A DNA stretch of 5,755 nt, taken from positions 1-5,755 of the forward strand of contig JAZKFE010000050.1 of the NCBI GenBank assembly GCA_040386595.1, written 5' to 3'. Under the pieces are notes generated by a model. It did not search any database. It was not told the DNA's origin and saw only the letters and a program-made list of their open reading frames with translations. This document shows, piece by piece, positions 1 to 5,569 of this stretch. The position numbers and the translations under genes are program-made. Position 1 is the stretch's first letter; each line of letters begins with the position of its first letter. Source of the stretch: JAKFVC01 sp040386595. Lineage in GTDB: Bacteria > Planctomycetota > Planctomycetia > Planctomycetales > Planctomycetaceae.

Positions 1-1
1 G

Positions 2-370
2 ATGAGCCGCAAACATCTCATTTTGTTTGGCGATCCAGGCTCGAACAGCATCCTTTCGAAAATCCACGGACGGCTGCCGATCAAGTGGGGCGAAACCAAA
101 TTGACCGTCAACGACCAGGACTACGACACATCAACGCACGGCATCGCCTTGATCTATCCCAATCCGCTGCAGCCCAAACGTTACGTCGTCATTAACTCGG
201 GCCATACGTTCCACGAGCCGCAGTTCAAGGCGTCCAATGCTCAGCTCTATCCACGACTGGGAGACATCGCCGTTCTCAAGTTCACAGCCAACGACAAGGG
301 CTATGACGAGACTGTGGAATGGGCCGACATCTTCAATTCCAGCTGGCGTCTCCCGGCGAAAAAGAAGTAA
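2..370 (+). CDS. C-terminal fragment of a large hydrolase, probably prolyl-oligopeptidase/alpha-beta hydrolase family (5' truncated by the window)
   Basis: Only the last 122 residues are visible, ending in a TAA stop at 368-370. The ATG at position 2 is probably an internal Met. The frame is open to the window edge, and the residues just after it (HLILFGDPGSNSILSKI) read like mid-domain sequence. Recognisable stretches are FGDPGSN, LPIKW, IYPNPLQPKRYVVINSGHTF and YPRLGDIAVLKF. From memory these resemble the C-terminus of long planctomycete proteins annotated as prolyl-oligopeptidase-family serine peptidases, where this piece follows the alpha/beta-hydrolase core. The SGHTFHE histidine could be catalytic, but no nucleophile or acid can be assigned from a fragment. 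The product ends in a basic PAKKK tail. It converges on the tetR gene. The coding frame is convincing; the family assignment is tentative. Confidence 0.6.
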   Translation: MSRKHLILFGDPGSNSILSKIHGRLPIKWGETKLTVNDQDYDTSTHGIALIYPNPLQPKRYVVINSGHTFHEPQFKASNAQLYPRLGDIAVLKFTANDKGYDETVEWADIFNSSWRLPAKKK

Positions 371-490
371 GCCGGCAGCACCGTAAATACGCTCCGTGCA
401 TATGGGTAGAGCGTTTCAACTGAATGTTTTCGTCCAGAAAGCAAGGAATCGTTTCCAGGTCTTCAGTTAGCCGCCTTCGAAAATCTCTGT

Positions 491-551
491 TCCCCGAAGG
501 GGATACACAACATAGCCCAGGGTCGCCGAGTACTCGCGGCGCACCCTGGGT
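491..551 (+). repeat. REP-like dispersed repeat unit, copy 1 (small hairpin + linker + large hairpin)
   Basis: The unit starts with a small hairpin, TCCCC-GAA-GGGGA (491-503). The linker ACAACATAGCCC follows (507-518). Then comes a large hairpin whose outer arms CCCAGGGT (516-523) and ACCCTGGG (543-550) match perfectly. Inside it, CGCCG (524-528) pairs with CGGCG (537-541), leaving one unpaired base at 542, and the loop region is itself palindromic (GAGTACTC, 528-535). The same order of elements recurs at 653-716 on the other strand, which marks it as a repeat family and not a one-off structure. I recall very similar elements scattered through planctomycete genomes. Confidence 0.8.
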
Positions 552-571
552 ATACGATCAAAATTGAGCAA

Positions 572-588
572 AAACCCTGAATGGGTTT
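572..588. repeat. Small hairpin between the two large repeat units
   Basis: AAACCC (572-577) pairs with GGGTTT (583-588) around the 5-nt loop TGAAT. Its size and CCCT...GGG character resemble the small hairpins at 491-503, 616-632 and 700-716. It therefore looks like part of the same repeat block and not an independent terminator. There is no T-tract after it on the plus strand. Confidence 0.6.
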
Positions 589-615
589 CACTTATTGAAA
601 ACAACTATGCCAGTG

Positions 616-632
616 CAACCCTTACAGGGTTG
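616..632. repeat. Small perfect hairpin between the two large repeat units
   Basis: CAACCCT (616-622) pairs perfectly with AGGGTTG (626-632) around a TAC loop. It has the same architecture as the hairpin at 700-716 (7-bp stem, 3-nt loop), which supports common origin. A G-run (644-650) follows a few bases downstream, which does not fit a rho-independent terminator. Confidence 0.65.
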
Positions 633-652
633 GGAATTCGCGAGGGGGGGTT

Positions 653-716
653 AACCCAGGGTGCGCTCGGCGTACCGAGCGACCCAGGGCTATGTTGTCC
701 TTCCCTTTCAGGGAAG
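653..716 (-). repeat. REP-like dispersed repeat unit, copy 2, inverted relative to copy 1
   Basis: Read on the minus strand, this repeats the order of copy 1: a small hairpin (CTTCCCT 700-706 with AGGGAAG 710-716, loop TTC), the linker ACAACATAGCCC (except for the base after the leading A-C-A-A run, all of it matches copy 1), then a large hairpin. The outer arms of the large hairpin are CCCAGGGT (655-662) and ACCCAGGG (682-689), so the centre of the stem has an A-A mismatch. The inner stem CGCTCGG (664-670) / CCGAGCG (675-681) is perfect, with loop CGTA. The inner stem differs in sequence from copy 1 yet still pairs, which points to selection for or templating of the fold. Confidence 0.8.
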
Positions 717-804
717 TTTTCTGCAAACCCGAATTCACGAGCCAACCGAATTTCTCACGATCAGCATCTCTGAATGCTGACGAAGACTTTAAGTTAAGGG
801 GTTC

Positions 805-834
805 TAGTCCAGATTCAAGAATCTGGGCTACCCA
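805..834 (+). repeat. Dispersed hairpin repeat (CCAGATTC type), copy A
   Basis: CCAGATTC (809-816) pairs with GAATCTGG (819-826) around a 2-nt AA loop. The stem extends outward through a T-G wobble to TAG (805-807) / CTA (828-830), giving about 12 bp. The 26-bp stretch 809-834 recurs at 5704-5729 on the opposite strand with one mismatch. That recurrence marks it as a dispersed element. It lies about 70 bp past the tetR stop, so it may also act as a transcript end for tetR, but no T-tract follows. Confidence 0.75.
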
Positions 835-903
835 GCGAAGCCACTTTGTCCTCAAACATAGGACACTGCGGCCACATCTCGATTCATTCGAATGTGACGC
901 GAC

Positions 904-1482
904 TCAGGCTTTGGCCTTCACGATGCCATGGAGAAACATGTCGACGATTTGCTCGGGGAAATCTTCTCCCCCCGAAGGTGGCGGCGCGAACAGCAATTCG
1001 CGCATCATCCCACACATCACCACGGCCGCAATGTCAGGATCTTTCACAGCAGCTCGGCCAGTGGCGTTCAGTTCTCGGATGATGCTGGCGGAAAAATTCA
1101 GAAAACGCGTACGGCTGCCCCGTAAGGCCTCCATCTGGCACACCGAGCCTACATTGTCCAACCGCTGAATGGCGGCGAAAATGTGGGGATAGCTGCGAAA
1201 ATAGTCGAACGCTTCCTGGACCACGACCAACAGTTTTTCCTCAGGCTGTTCGACCCCTTGGGCTCGGGCTTGTACCTGTGCAAACAGTTGATCCATCCGC
1301 TCCAGAATCAACGCTAGAAACAGATCATCTTTGTCCTTGTAGTACAGATACAAGGTTCCCTTAGCCACCCCGGCACGCGTCGCAATATCCTCCATCCGTA
1401 CGTCGTTATAGCCGAACTCGCCGAACAGGTCGGAGGCCGTCTCGATGATACGTTGCACGCGCGCAGGATCGCGGACTCTCAT
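904..1482 (-). CDS. TetR/AcrR-family transcriptional regulator
   Basis: This 192-residue protein has the usual TetR size and layout. The N-terminal DNA-binding domain spans about residues 8-55: helix 1 RIIETASDLFGEFGY, then the helix-turn-helix MEDIATRAGVAKGTLYLYYK (30-49), closing with the typical KDDLF. Residues 60-192 form the variable, mostly helical ligand/dimer domain, which gives no clear ligand clue. It is expected to be a cytoplasmic repressor released by a small molecule. The ATG at 1482 puts the first helix at the usual distance from the N-terminus, and I see no good Shine-Dalgarno motif in front of it. The gene follows mtdC by 339 bp and a terminator, so it probably has its own promoter. 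Whether it controls the fae/mtdC genes, itself or something distant cannot be read from the sequence. The fold assignment is secure; the target is unknown. Confidence 0.93.
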   Translation of the reverse strand: MRVRDPARVQRIIETASDLFGEFGYNDVRMEDIATRAGVAKGTLYLYYKDKDDLFLALILERMDQLFAQVQARAQGVEQPEEKLLVVVQEAFDYFRSYPHIFAAIQRLDNVGSVCQMEALRGSRTRFLNFSASIIRELNATGRAAVKDPDIAAVVMCGMMRELLFAPPPSGGEDFPEQIVDMFLHGIVKAKA

Positions 1483-1623
1483 GGGACATCGCAGGGGATT
1501 GGAGGAATTGAACGATACGTTCAGCAGTAGAAAACTCCATCATAGGACAAGGAGGCTATTGAAACAACACGCACTTTTCGAGGCAGATCGACCGCAAACC
1601 GAGCGTTGGTCATCCCCCACAAA

Positions 1624-1655
1624 TGTTATTACGGCCACAGATAAACATAATAACA
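1624..1655. promoter_or_regulatory. Inverted repeat upstream of tetR, possible operator
   Basis: TGTTATTA (1624-1631) and TAATAACA (1648-1655) are perfect 8-bp inverted arms separated by 16 bp. They lie about 140-170 bp before the tetR start, in the A+T-rich part of the gap. TetR proteins often bind palindromes near their own promoter. However, the spacer is longer than in typical TetR operators and the arms are A+T-rich, so chance or an RNA hairpin are real alternatives. The inverted repeat is seen directly; the regulatory role is a guess. Confidence 0.3.
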
Positions 1656-1790
1656 GACACGCTAACACCAGCGAGGTGACACGAAAACGCCTGAAAAATT
1701 GGACAAAAATGCCCCAATATGCAAAAGCGATGCGAGCGCGCAACAGCAGCCCGCAGCACAATGACGCCGTGCGTTCGCCGTTGAATGAGG

Positions 1791-1814
1791 AAAAAAATCC
1801 GGATTAAAAATCCG
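1791..1814 (-). terminator. Probable rho-independent terminator of mtdC
   Basis: On the minus strand, 7 bases after the mtdC stop codon, CGGATT (1814-1809) pairs with AATCCG (1805-1800) around a TTT loop. This is followed by GA and seven T (1797-1791). The T-tract is good, but the stem is only 6 bp with three G-C pairs, so termination may be partial. Position and orientation fit the end of the mtdC transcript. Confidence 0.6.
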
Positions 1815-1821
1815 TCAGACG

Positions 1822-2682
1822 TTAAGCCAGAGTTTCGGCGATGGCATAAATCGCGGCAGTATCGAGAACTTGATCATTCGACTCGAACAGCTTGGCAATG
1901 GCGGCTTTATGAACTTTCATTTTCGTTCCGCCGACCCCCAAGGCTCCGTAGCAGAAAATTCCCTGCCGTTCGACACCTTTGTCCAAAGCCTGCACACCGC
2001 CCAATCCCAGGGGAGGCACAGCATTGAGGTCGATCAAGACGCACAGCTCGGACAAGGATCGCCATGTCGACTCCGCCAGTAACTCCACTCCGGCAGCTCC
2101 GGCAGCCACGATCAGGCTCACCCCGGTGGAGGCTGCCAGCAGCTCGGCTTCGGTCCCAGTGGCGACGGGTGTAACCTGTGCGTCCGGGACGACAGAGCGA
2201 ATTGCGGCTACGGTTTGCTCGGCGCGGTCCAAGGTACGTGATGCGACTCGTACGATTGATCCTTGAGATGCCAGGATCTGAGCCACGCGGTGGCCGACCG
2301 GCCCGGTACCGCCTAGCACCAAGGCTGACAGTCCGGACAATGACAGATGCTTCTTCGCCGCCAGCACAGCGGCTGCAGCGGTGGTATTGGATCCGTTGGA
2401 ATCCATCATCACGGAAACACGCATGGGGCCGAAGAAGGTCTTGCCGACCTGTTTCAGCAACGCTTCCCCTGCCGAGACCTGACTACCACCAATAAAGATT
2501 GCGGTGTGTTTGAGGTCTTTCATCCCGCGAGTAAATATCGCCCCATGAACCAATGAGGTCACATTCTCGGGTGAAATGTCGCCGTAGCTGAACAGTTCGT
2601 CCACGCCGGCATCGACGGCGACGACGCGATCAAAAGTGCTGGGACGAGCGTCGGTGTCGAACTGCATTAAGATCGTTTTCAT
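1822..2682 (-). CDS. mtdC: NADP-dependent methylene-tetrahydromethanopterin dehydrogenase, MtdA/MtdC type
   Basis: The enzyme oxidises methylene-H4MPT to methenyl-H4MPT in the cytoplasm, the step after Fae in formaldehyde oxidation. The 286 residues match the usual length. The N-terminus LMQFDTDARPSTFDRVV (5-21), DSNGSNTTAAAAV (94-106), the Rossmann motif VLGGTGPVG (122-130), DLNAVPPLGLGG (218-229) and the C-terminal GALGVGGTKMKVHKA (246-260) with KLFES (264-268) follow MtdA closely. MtdB instead has a different N-terminus and an ADPAGSFTT-like motif (from memory). Published work on planctomycete MtdC (Gemmata) describes an NADP- and H4MPT-preferring enzyme closer in sequence to MtdA than MtdB. 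That makes MtdC the best name here, but MtdA-like folate activity is not excluded. SRT (148-150) after the second Rossmann strand fits NADP binding. The start at 2682 has an AAGGGA ribosome-binding site 9 bp upstream. Lysine codons are mixed AAA/AAG, unlike fae. Confidence 0.88.
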   Translation of the reverse strand: MKTILMQFDTDARPSTFDRVVAVDAGVDELFSYGDISPENVTSLVHGAIFTRGMKDLKHTAIFIGGSQVSAGEALLKQVGKTFFGPMRVSVMMDSNGSNTTAAAAVLAAKKHLSLSGLSALVLGGTGPVGHRVAQILASQGSIVRVASRTLDRAEQTVAAIRSVVPDAQVTPVATGTEAELLAASTGVSLIVAAGAAGVELLAESTWRSLSELCVLIDLNAVPPLGLGGVQALDKGVERQGIFCYGALGVGGTKMKVHKAAIAKLFESNDQVLDTAAIYAIAETLA

Positions 2683-2691
2683 CGCGGCACA

Positions 2692-2697
2692 TCCCTT
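2692..2697 (-). promoter_or_regulatory. mtdC: Shine-Dalgarno site for mtdC
   Basis: AAGGGA on the minus strand lies 9 bp before the ATG at 2682-2680. It is the clearest ribosome-binding site among the minus-strand genes of the window and supports that start codon. The other genes have only weak purine stretches. Confidence 0.6.
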
Positions 2698-2775
2698 GGT
2701 TCAGAGACTGGAAATGGATGGAAACACGCAGTGTGCGCATCTCCGGAACGGCCCGCGATCAATGTCAGAATACAG

Positions 2776-2807
2776 AAACCCGGCTCCAAACAAGAGAAGC
2801 CGGGTTT
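2776..2807 (-). terminator. Strong hairpin terminator or attenuator between fae and mtdC
   Basis: AAACCCGGCT (2776-2785) and AGCCGGGTTT (2798-2807) form a perfect 10-bp stem with a 12-nt loop, starting 22 bp after the fae stop. Read on the minus strand, the stem ends in TTT and continues into CTGTATTCTGACATT, which is T-rich but not a clean T-tract. It probably ends most fae transcripts, letting a fraction read into mtdC 94 bp further on. Alternatively mtdC has its own promoter in the gap. The hairpin could also stabilise the 3' end of fae mRNA. Confidence 0.75.
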
Positions 2808-2829
2808 CGTAAAATCTTGATGCTGCCGA

Positions 2830-3327
2830 TTACACACCGGAGAACGGGTGCTTGGCGGTATCCTTCTTGGCCAGAACTTCGCTGACGGCCGGCTCGTTCT
2901 TCATAGCGCGAGCGATCGACAACTTGGTGGCTTCGTAGTTGTATTCGAAGATCTTCTTGTCGTCCTTGGCGGCCCAGTGAATGAACACACCGCAAACGAT
3001 GACGAGGTTCTCGGCTTGATCCTTGGGGATCACGCCCGCTTCGACGCTGTCGGCAACAGCCTTGGCGACGGCGAACTGGGCCGGGCCGAACATCTGAACG
3101 GCTTGACGAGCACCCTTGATCGTCACCTTGGTGATCAGGACGGTGGCGGGCTTGACGGCCAGGTTCGGCTCGAGCACGGCCAGCAGGTTGCTGTGACCGG
3201 CCGATTGTGTCGACAACGCGTTGGCGAATGCCACGCCGACCGGACCGGTCTTGTCACCGATCAATAGATCGATGTGAGCAATTTCGTTACCTTCGCCAAC
3301 CAATGCTTCGCCGATGTACATGGACAT
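2830..3327 (-). CDS. fae: Formaldehyde-activating enzyme (Fae)
   Basis: Fae catalyses condensation of formaldehyde with tetrahydromethanopterin to methylene-H4MPT in the cytoplasm, the entry to the H4MPT pathway. The 165-residue protein matches the family in length and motifs: IGEALVGEGNEIAHIDLLIG (5-24) with the conserved active-site His at 18 (His17 in the characterised enzyme's numbering), NLLAVLEPNLAVKPATVL, KGARQAVQMFGPAQFAVA, VFIHW and YNYEATKLSIARA, ending in HPFSGV. The ATG at 3327 gives the expected N-terminus. A second ATG two codons later (Met3) is possible, and the ribosome-binding site is weak (AAAGAGA). All 14 Lys codons are AAG, and C/G-ending codons dominate, a sign of high expression as expected for this abundant enzyme. 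It lies 147 bp upstream of mtdC on the same strand, with a hairpin between. A role in detoxification is more likely than methylotrophic growth in a planctomycete, by inference. Confidence 0.97.
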   Translation of the reverse strand: MSMYIGEALVGEGNEIAHIDLLIGDKTGPVGVAFANALSTQSAGHSNLLAVLEPNLAVKPATVLITKVTIKGARQAVQMFGPAQFAVAKAVADSVEAGVIPKDQAENLVIVCGVFIHWAAKDDKKIFEYNYEATKLSIARAMKNEPAVSEVLAKKDTAKHPFSGV

Positions 3328-3652
3328 TGTTCAGAGTCTCTTTCGAATTGAGGACATGCCGAGGGTCAGGCGCGAAGCACTTCCCTCATGACACGCGAGC
3401 GCAATTCCTTCGGGCTAATCGCAGCCTGTCGGCGCACATCGCGAACGAGTCTTTTCCTACGTTGACACTATTTACCGCGCCGTTCAGCGAAATGCCAGCA
3501 ACCTGCTACCCGAAATCCGGATTAAGAGAGGCATCGACAATCGCCATTTCGAGCCCGGTGGGACGCACTCCCGGGCCCGTCGAGCCGGAACGAGACGCGA
3601 TTCCTCACCCGCCCGACGGTTTGCTCCCCGGGAAGAGTTCGAAACACACCTG
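3328..3652. other. Intergenic region between the topoisomerase gene and fae (fae upstream region)
   Basis: This is 325 bp without a credible gene. On the minus strand it must hold the end of the topoisomerase transcript and the promoter and leader of fae. An imperfect G+C-rich inverted repeat lies at 3552-3575 (GCCC/GGGC and GGGA/TCCC with a 3-nt bulge), about 80-100 bp past the topoisomerase stop, without a T-tract. A TTGACA hexamer at 3462-3467 is on the plus strand and has no partner -10. I see no clear promoter, riboswitch or repeat-family member here. Confidence 0.65.
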
Positions 3653-5569
3653 CTAAATATCGATATCGTCCGCCAAACTCGATTCATTCATGATCAAGTT
3701 GTAGCGTTCGCTCGCGTCTTTCCCCAAGAGTTGGTTGAACGTCTTATCAGCGTCCAACTGGGCATCGATATCCACCCGCAACAGAATTCGTGTTTCCGGA
3801 TGCAAAGTGGTTTCCGCCAGCTCCTGGGCCATCATCTCACCCAGACCTTTGAACCGGTTGATGACCGGTTTCCGATTGGCGGGCAGGGCGGCCAGGAACT
3901 CTTCCTTCTGCACATCCGTCTGGATGTAGTGCTTCTCTTTGCCCACATCAATCCGATACAACGGCGGTTGCGCGAGAAACAGCTTGCCGTTCCGTAACAG
4001 GTCGCGCATGTGACGGAAGAAGAAGCCCAACAGCAGCGTGCTGATATGGTTGCCGTCGCTATCGGCATCCATCAACAGAATGATCTTGCTGTAGCGCAGC
4101 TTGTGGATATCGAAATCCTTACCGATGCCAGTCCCCAAGGTGGCCACAATGTCCTTGATTTCCTGATTCTCCAGGATCTTCGGGAGCGCCAATGATTCGG
4201 TATTGAGGATCTTCCCCTTCAGAAACAAGATGGCCTGGGTGCGGCTGTCGCGACCTGACGCCGCCGTGCCACCGGCTGACTGACCTTCTACCAGGAACAA
4301 CTCGGACTCATTGGGATTTGTCGTACGACAATCGACCAGCTTGCCAGGCAGCGTCGTCTTCTTGCTGGTCGGGGTCTTGCGGCGAACTTCTTGCGCGGCA
4401 TCGCGGCTGGCCATACGAGCCCGCGCGGCTAAGACGATGCGTCCCACCACTTGATCTGCGATCGTCGGGTTCGCATTCAGCCAGGTCTCCAGGCCGGGGC
4501 GCACCAGACTTTCTACCGTCGAGGTAATCTCGGGGTTGTTGAGTTTCTCCTTGGTTTGCCCCTGGAACATGGGCTCACTCAAGAAGACCGACAGGACGCC
4601 AACGATCCCTTCGCGGATATCTTCCGCACTGATCGCGACTCCCTTGATCTTGATGTCGTGAACTTCCATGTAGTTCTTGACGGCCTTAACCAGTCCAGAC
4701 CGAAACCCGACTTCGTGCGTGCCGCCGGCATGCGTACGAATTCCATTCACATAGCTGCGAATTTCTTCGTCGGTCCCTTCGGTCCACCGCAGAACCACTT
4801 CGACTTTCGCGGCTTGCTCATCGCGTTCGGCCGTGAATTTCAATTCATGGATCGGCTTCTTCTGACTGTCCGTGATCAGCTTGTCGAGGTATTCCGAGAT
4901 CCCCTGAGGATGATGGAATTCCGTCTTCTCGTTCTTCGTCAGATCTTCGAAGACAATCGTCAGGCCCGAATGGATATAAGAAATATCTTCCAGATGCTGA
5001 CGAATCGTGTCGCTGGACAGCTGCGTCCGGCGGAATATTTCCTCGTCGGGACGGAAGAAAATCGTCGTGCCATGGCCGCGGAAGGGGCGGACTTCTTTCA
5101 GCGGCGTGGTCGGCTTGCCACGTTTATAACGCTGCATATATTCGTTGCCGTCACGACGGATCGTGACGACCAACTCGGAAGACAGAGCATTCACGACTGA
5201 CGAGCCCACACCGTGCAGACCACCGCTGCGGGCGTAGCTCTTATTCGAAAACTTGCCACCCGAGTGCAGCGTCGTGAGGATCAGCTCAACGGTGGGGATC
5301 TTCGCTTTCGGATGTTTATCCACGGGGATACCACGGCCATTGTCTTCAACCGTGCACGAAGCCCCGTCCTTATGCAGCGTCACCACAATCCGGTCGCAGT
5401 GCTTGGCCAGATACTCGTCAACCGAGTTGTCGACGATTTCCCACAACAGGTGATGCAGACCGCGAACATCGACGCCACCGATATACATCGACGGCCGCTT
5501 GCGAACGGGATCCAAACCTTCCAGGACTTCGATATCTTCGCCGGTATAACTATTCGTCGCCGTGGACAT
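3653..5569 (-). CDS. gyrB/parE: Type IIA DNA topoisomerase subunit B (GyrB/ParE family, ParE-like motifs)
   Basis: This is the ATPase subunit of gyrase or topoisomerase IV, which drives strand passage with a GyrA/ParC partner. At 638 residues it is the compact form without the large insertion of gamma-proteobacterial GyrB. The GHKL ATPase comes first: WEIVDNSVDE (43-52, Glu44 and Asn48), EDNGRGIPVD (75-84, Asp76), GGLHGVGSSVVNALS (116-130). A transducer domain follows with the ATP-contacting QTK (338-340). The TOPRIM domain has LPGKLVDC (407-414), VEGQSAGG (427-434), DADSDGNHI (501-509) and the C-terminal RFKGLGEM (572-579). DADSDG and PPLYRIDVGKE match E. coli ParE better than GyrB, while LGTGIG is GyrB-like, so the symbol stays open. 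It is unusual that the EGDSAGG aspartate is Gln430. The start at 5569 fits the family N-terminus (EDIEVLEGLDPVRKRPSMYI); a weak GGAAGA lies 10 bp upstream. No A-subunit gene is adjacent. Confidence 0.95.
   Translation of the reverse strand: MSTATNSYTGEDIEVLEGLDPVRKRPSMYIGGVDVRGLHHLLWEIVDNSVDEYLAKHCDRIVVTLHKDGASCTVEDNGRGIPVDKHPKAKIPTVELILTTLHSGGKFSNKSYARSGGLHGVGSSVVNALSSELVVTIRRDGNEYMQRYKRGKPTTPLKEVRPFRGHGTTIFFRPDEEIFRRTQLSSDTIRQHLEDISYIHSGLTIVFEDLTKNEKTEFHHPQGISEYLDKLITDSQKKPIHELKFTAERDEQAAKVEVVLRWTEGTDEEIRSYVNGIRTHAGGTHEVGFRSGLVKAVKNYMEVHDIKIKGVAISAEDIREGIVGVLSVFLSEPMFQGQTKEKLNNPEITSTVESLVRPGLETWLNANPTIADQVVGRIVLAARARMASRDAAQEVRRKTPTSKKTTLPGKLVDCRTTNPNESELFLVEGQSAGGTAASGRDSRTQAILFLKGKILNTESLALPKILENQEIKDIVATLGTGIGKDFDIHKLRYSKIILLMDADSDGNHISTLLLGFFFRHMRDLLRNGKLFLAQPPLYRIDVGKEKHYIQTDVQKEEFLAALPANRKPVINRFKGLGEMMAQELAETTLHPETRILLRVDIDAQLDADKTFNQLLGKDASERYNLIMNESSLADDIDI

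Larger units (their letters stand above)
371..903. other. Intergenic region between convergent genes, rich in hairpin repeats
   Basis: This is 533 bp without a credible gene, between the stop of the plus-strand hydrolase and the stop of the minus-strand tetR. The centre (491-716) is packed with inverted repeats, listed separately. Further small palindromes are 761-780 (7-bp stem TCAGCAT/ATGCTGA, 6-nt loop), 848-864 (5-bp stem GTCCT/AGGAC) and 885-894 (CATTCGAATG). No hairpin is followed by a clear T-tract on either strand, so I do not assign a classical terminator, though the hairpins may end both convergent transcripts. Open frames here translate the repeats themselves and are not genes. Confidence 0.8.
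1483..1821. other. Intergenic region between mtdC and tetR (probable tetR promoter region)
   Basis: This is 339 bp between the mtdC stop and the tetR start. At its right end is the mtdC terminator (1791-1814). The middle, about 1620-1700, is richer in A+T than the flanking genes and contains an 8-bp inverted repeat (1624-1655). That is where a tetR promoter or operator would be expected. I could not find a convincing -35/-10 pair. One minus-strand frame (1540-1761) could encode a 73-residue peptide with one hydrophobic stretch, but I do not accept it as a gene (see rejected items). Confidence 0.6.

Noticed and set aside
564..773. A 69-residue plus-strand open frame, and overlapping frames on both strands at 622-855 and 692-1168
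   Set aside because: They translate directly through the hairpin repeats (the LTQGALGVPSDPGLCCPSLSGK-like strings) or run into tetR antisense. Such peptides appear wherever this repeat occurs and have no protein character.
1540..1761. Possible 73-residue minus-strand peptide with one hydrophobic stretch (VTSLVLACLLLCLSVAVITFV) between mtdC and tetR
   Set aside because: It needs a TTG start without a ribosome-binding site, uses TTA and TGT codons unlike its neighbours, and is Cys-rich without a motif. The hydrophobic run follows from A+T-rich promoter-like DNA. A conserved homologue would change this view.
2699..3336. The 8-mer GTTCAGAG just upstream of both mtdC (2699-2706) and fae (3329-3336)
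   Set aside because: It is short, at different distances from the two start codons (16 and 1 bp), and not palindromic. Chance is sufficient.
3462..3490. TTGACA hexamer as a possible -35 box on the plus strand
   Set aside because: The sequence 17 bp downstream (CAGCGA region) is not a -10 box, and no plus-strand gene follows.
3552..3575. G+C-rich inverted repeat as a terminator of the topoisomerase gene
   Set aside because: The stem needs a 3-nt bulge, is about 80 bp past the stop, and has no T-tract on the minus strand.
4451..5200. Long plus-strand frame of 249 residues opposite the topoisomerase gene, and others at 5213-5578, 2848-3267 and 1979-2495
   Set aside because: All lie antisense to secure genes (topoisomerase, fae, mtdC). 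Their residue patterns mirror the codon bias of the sense gene, so they are shadows.
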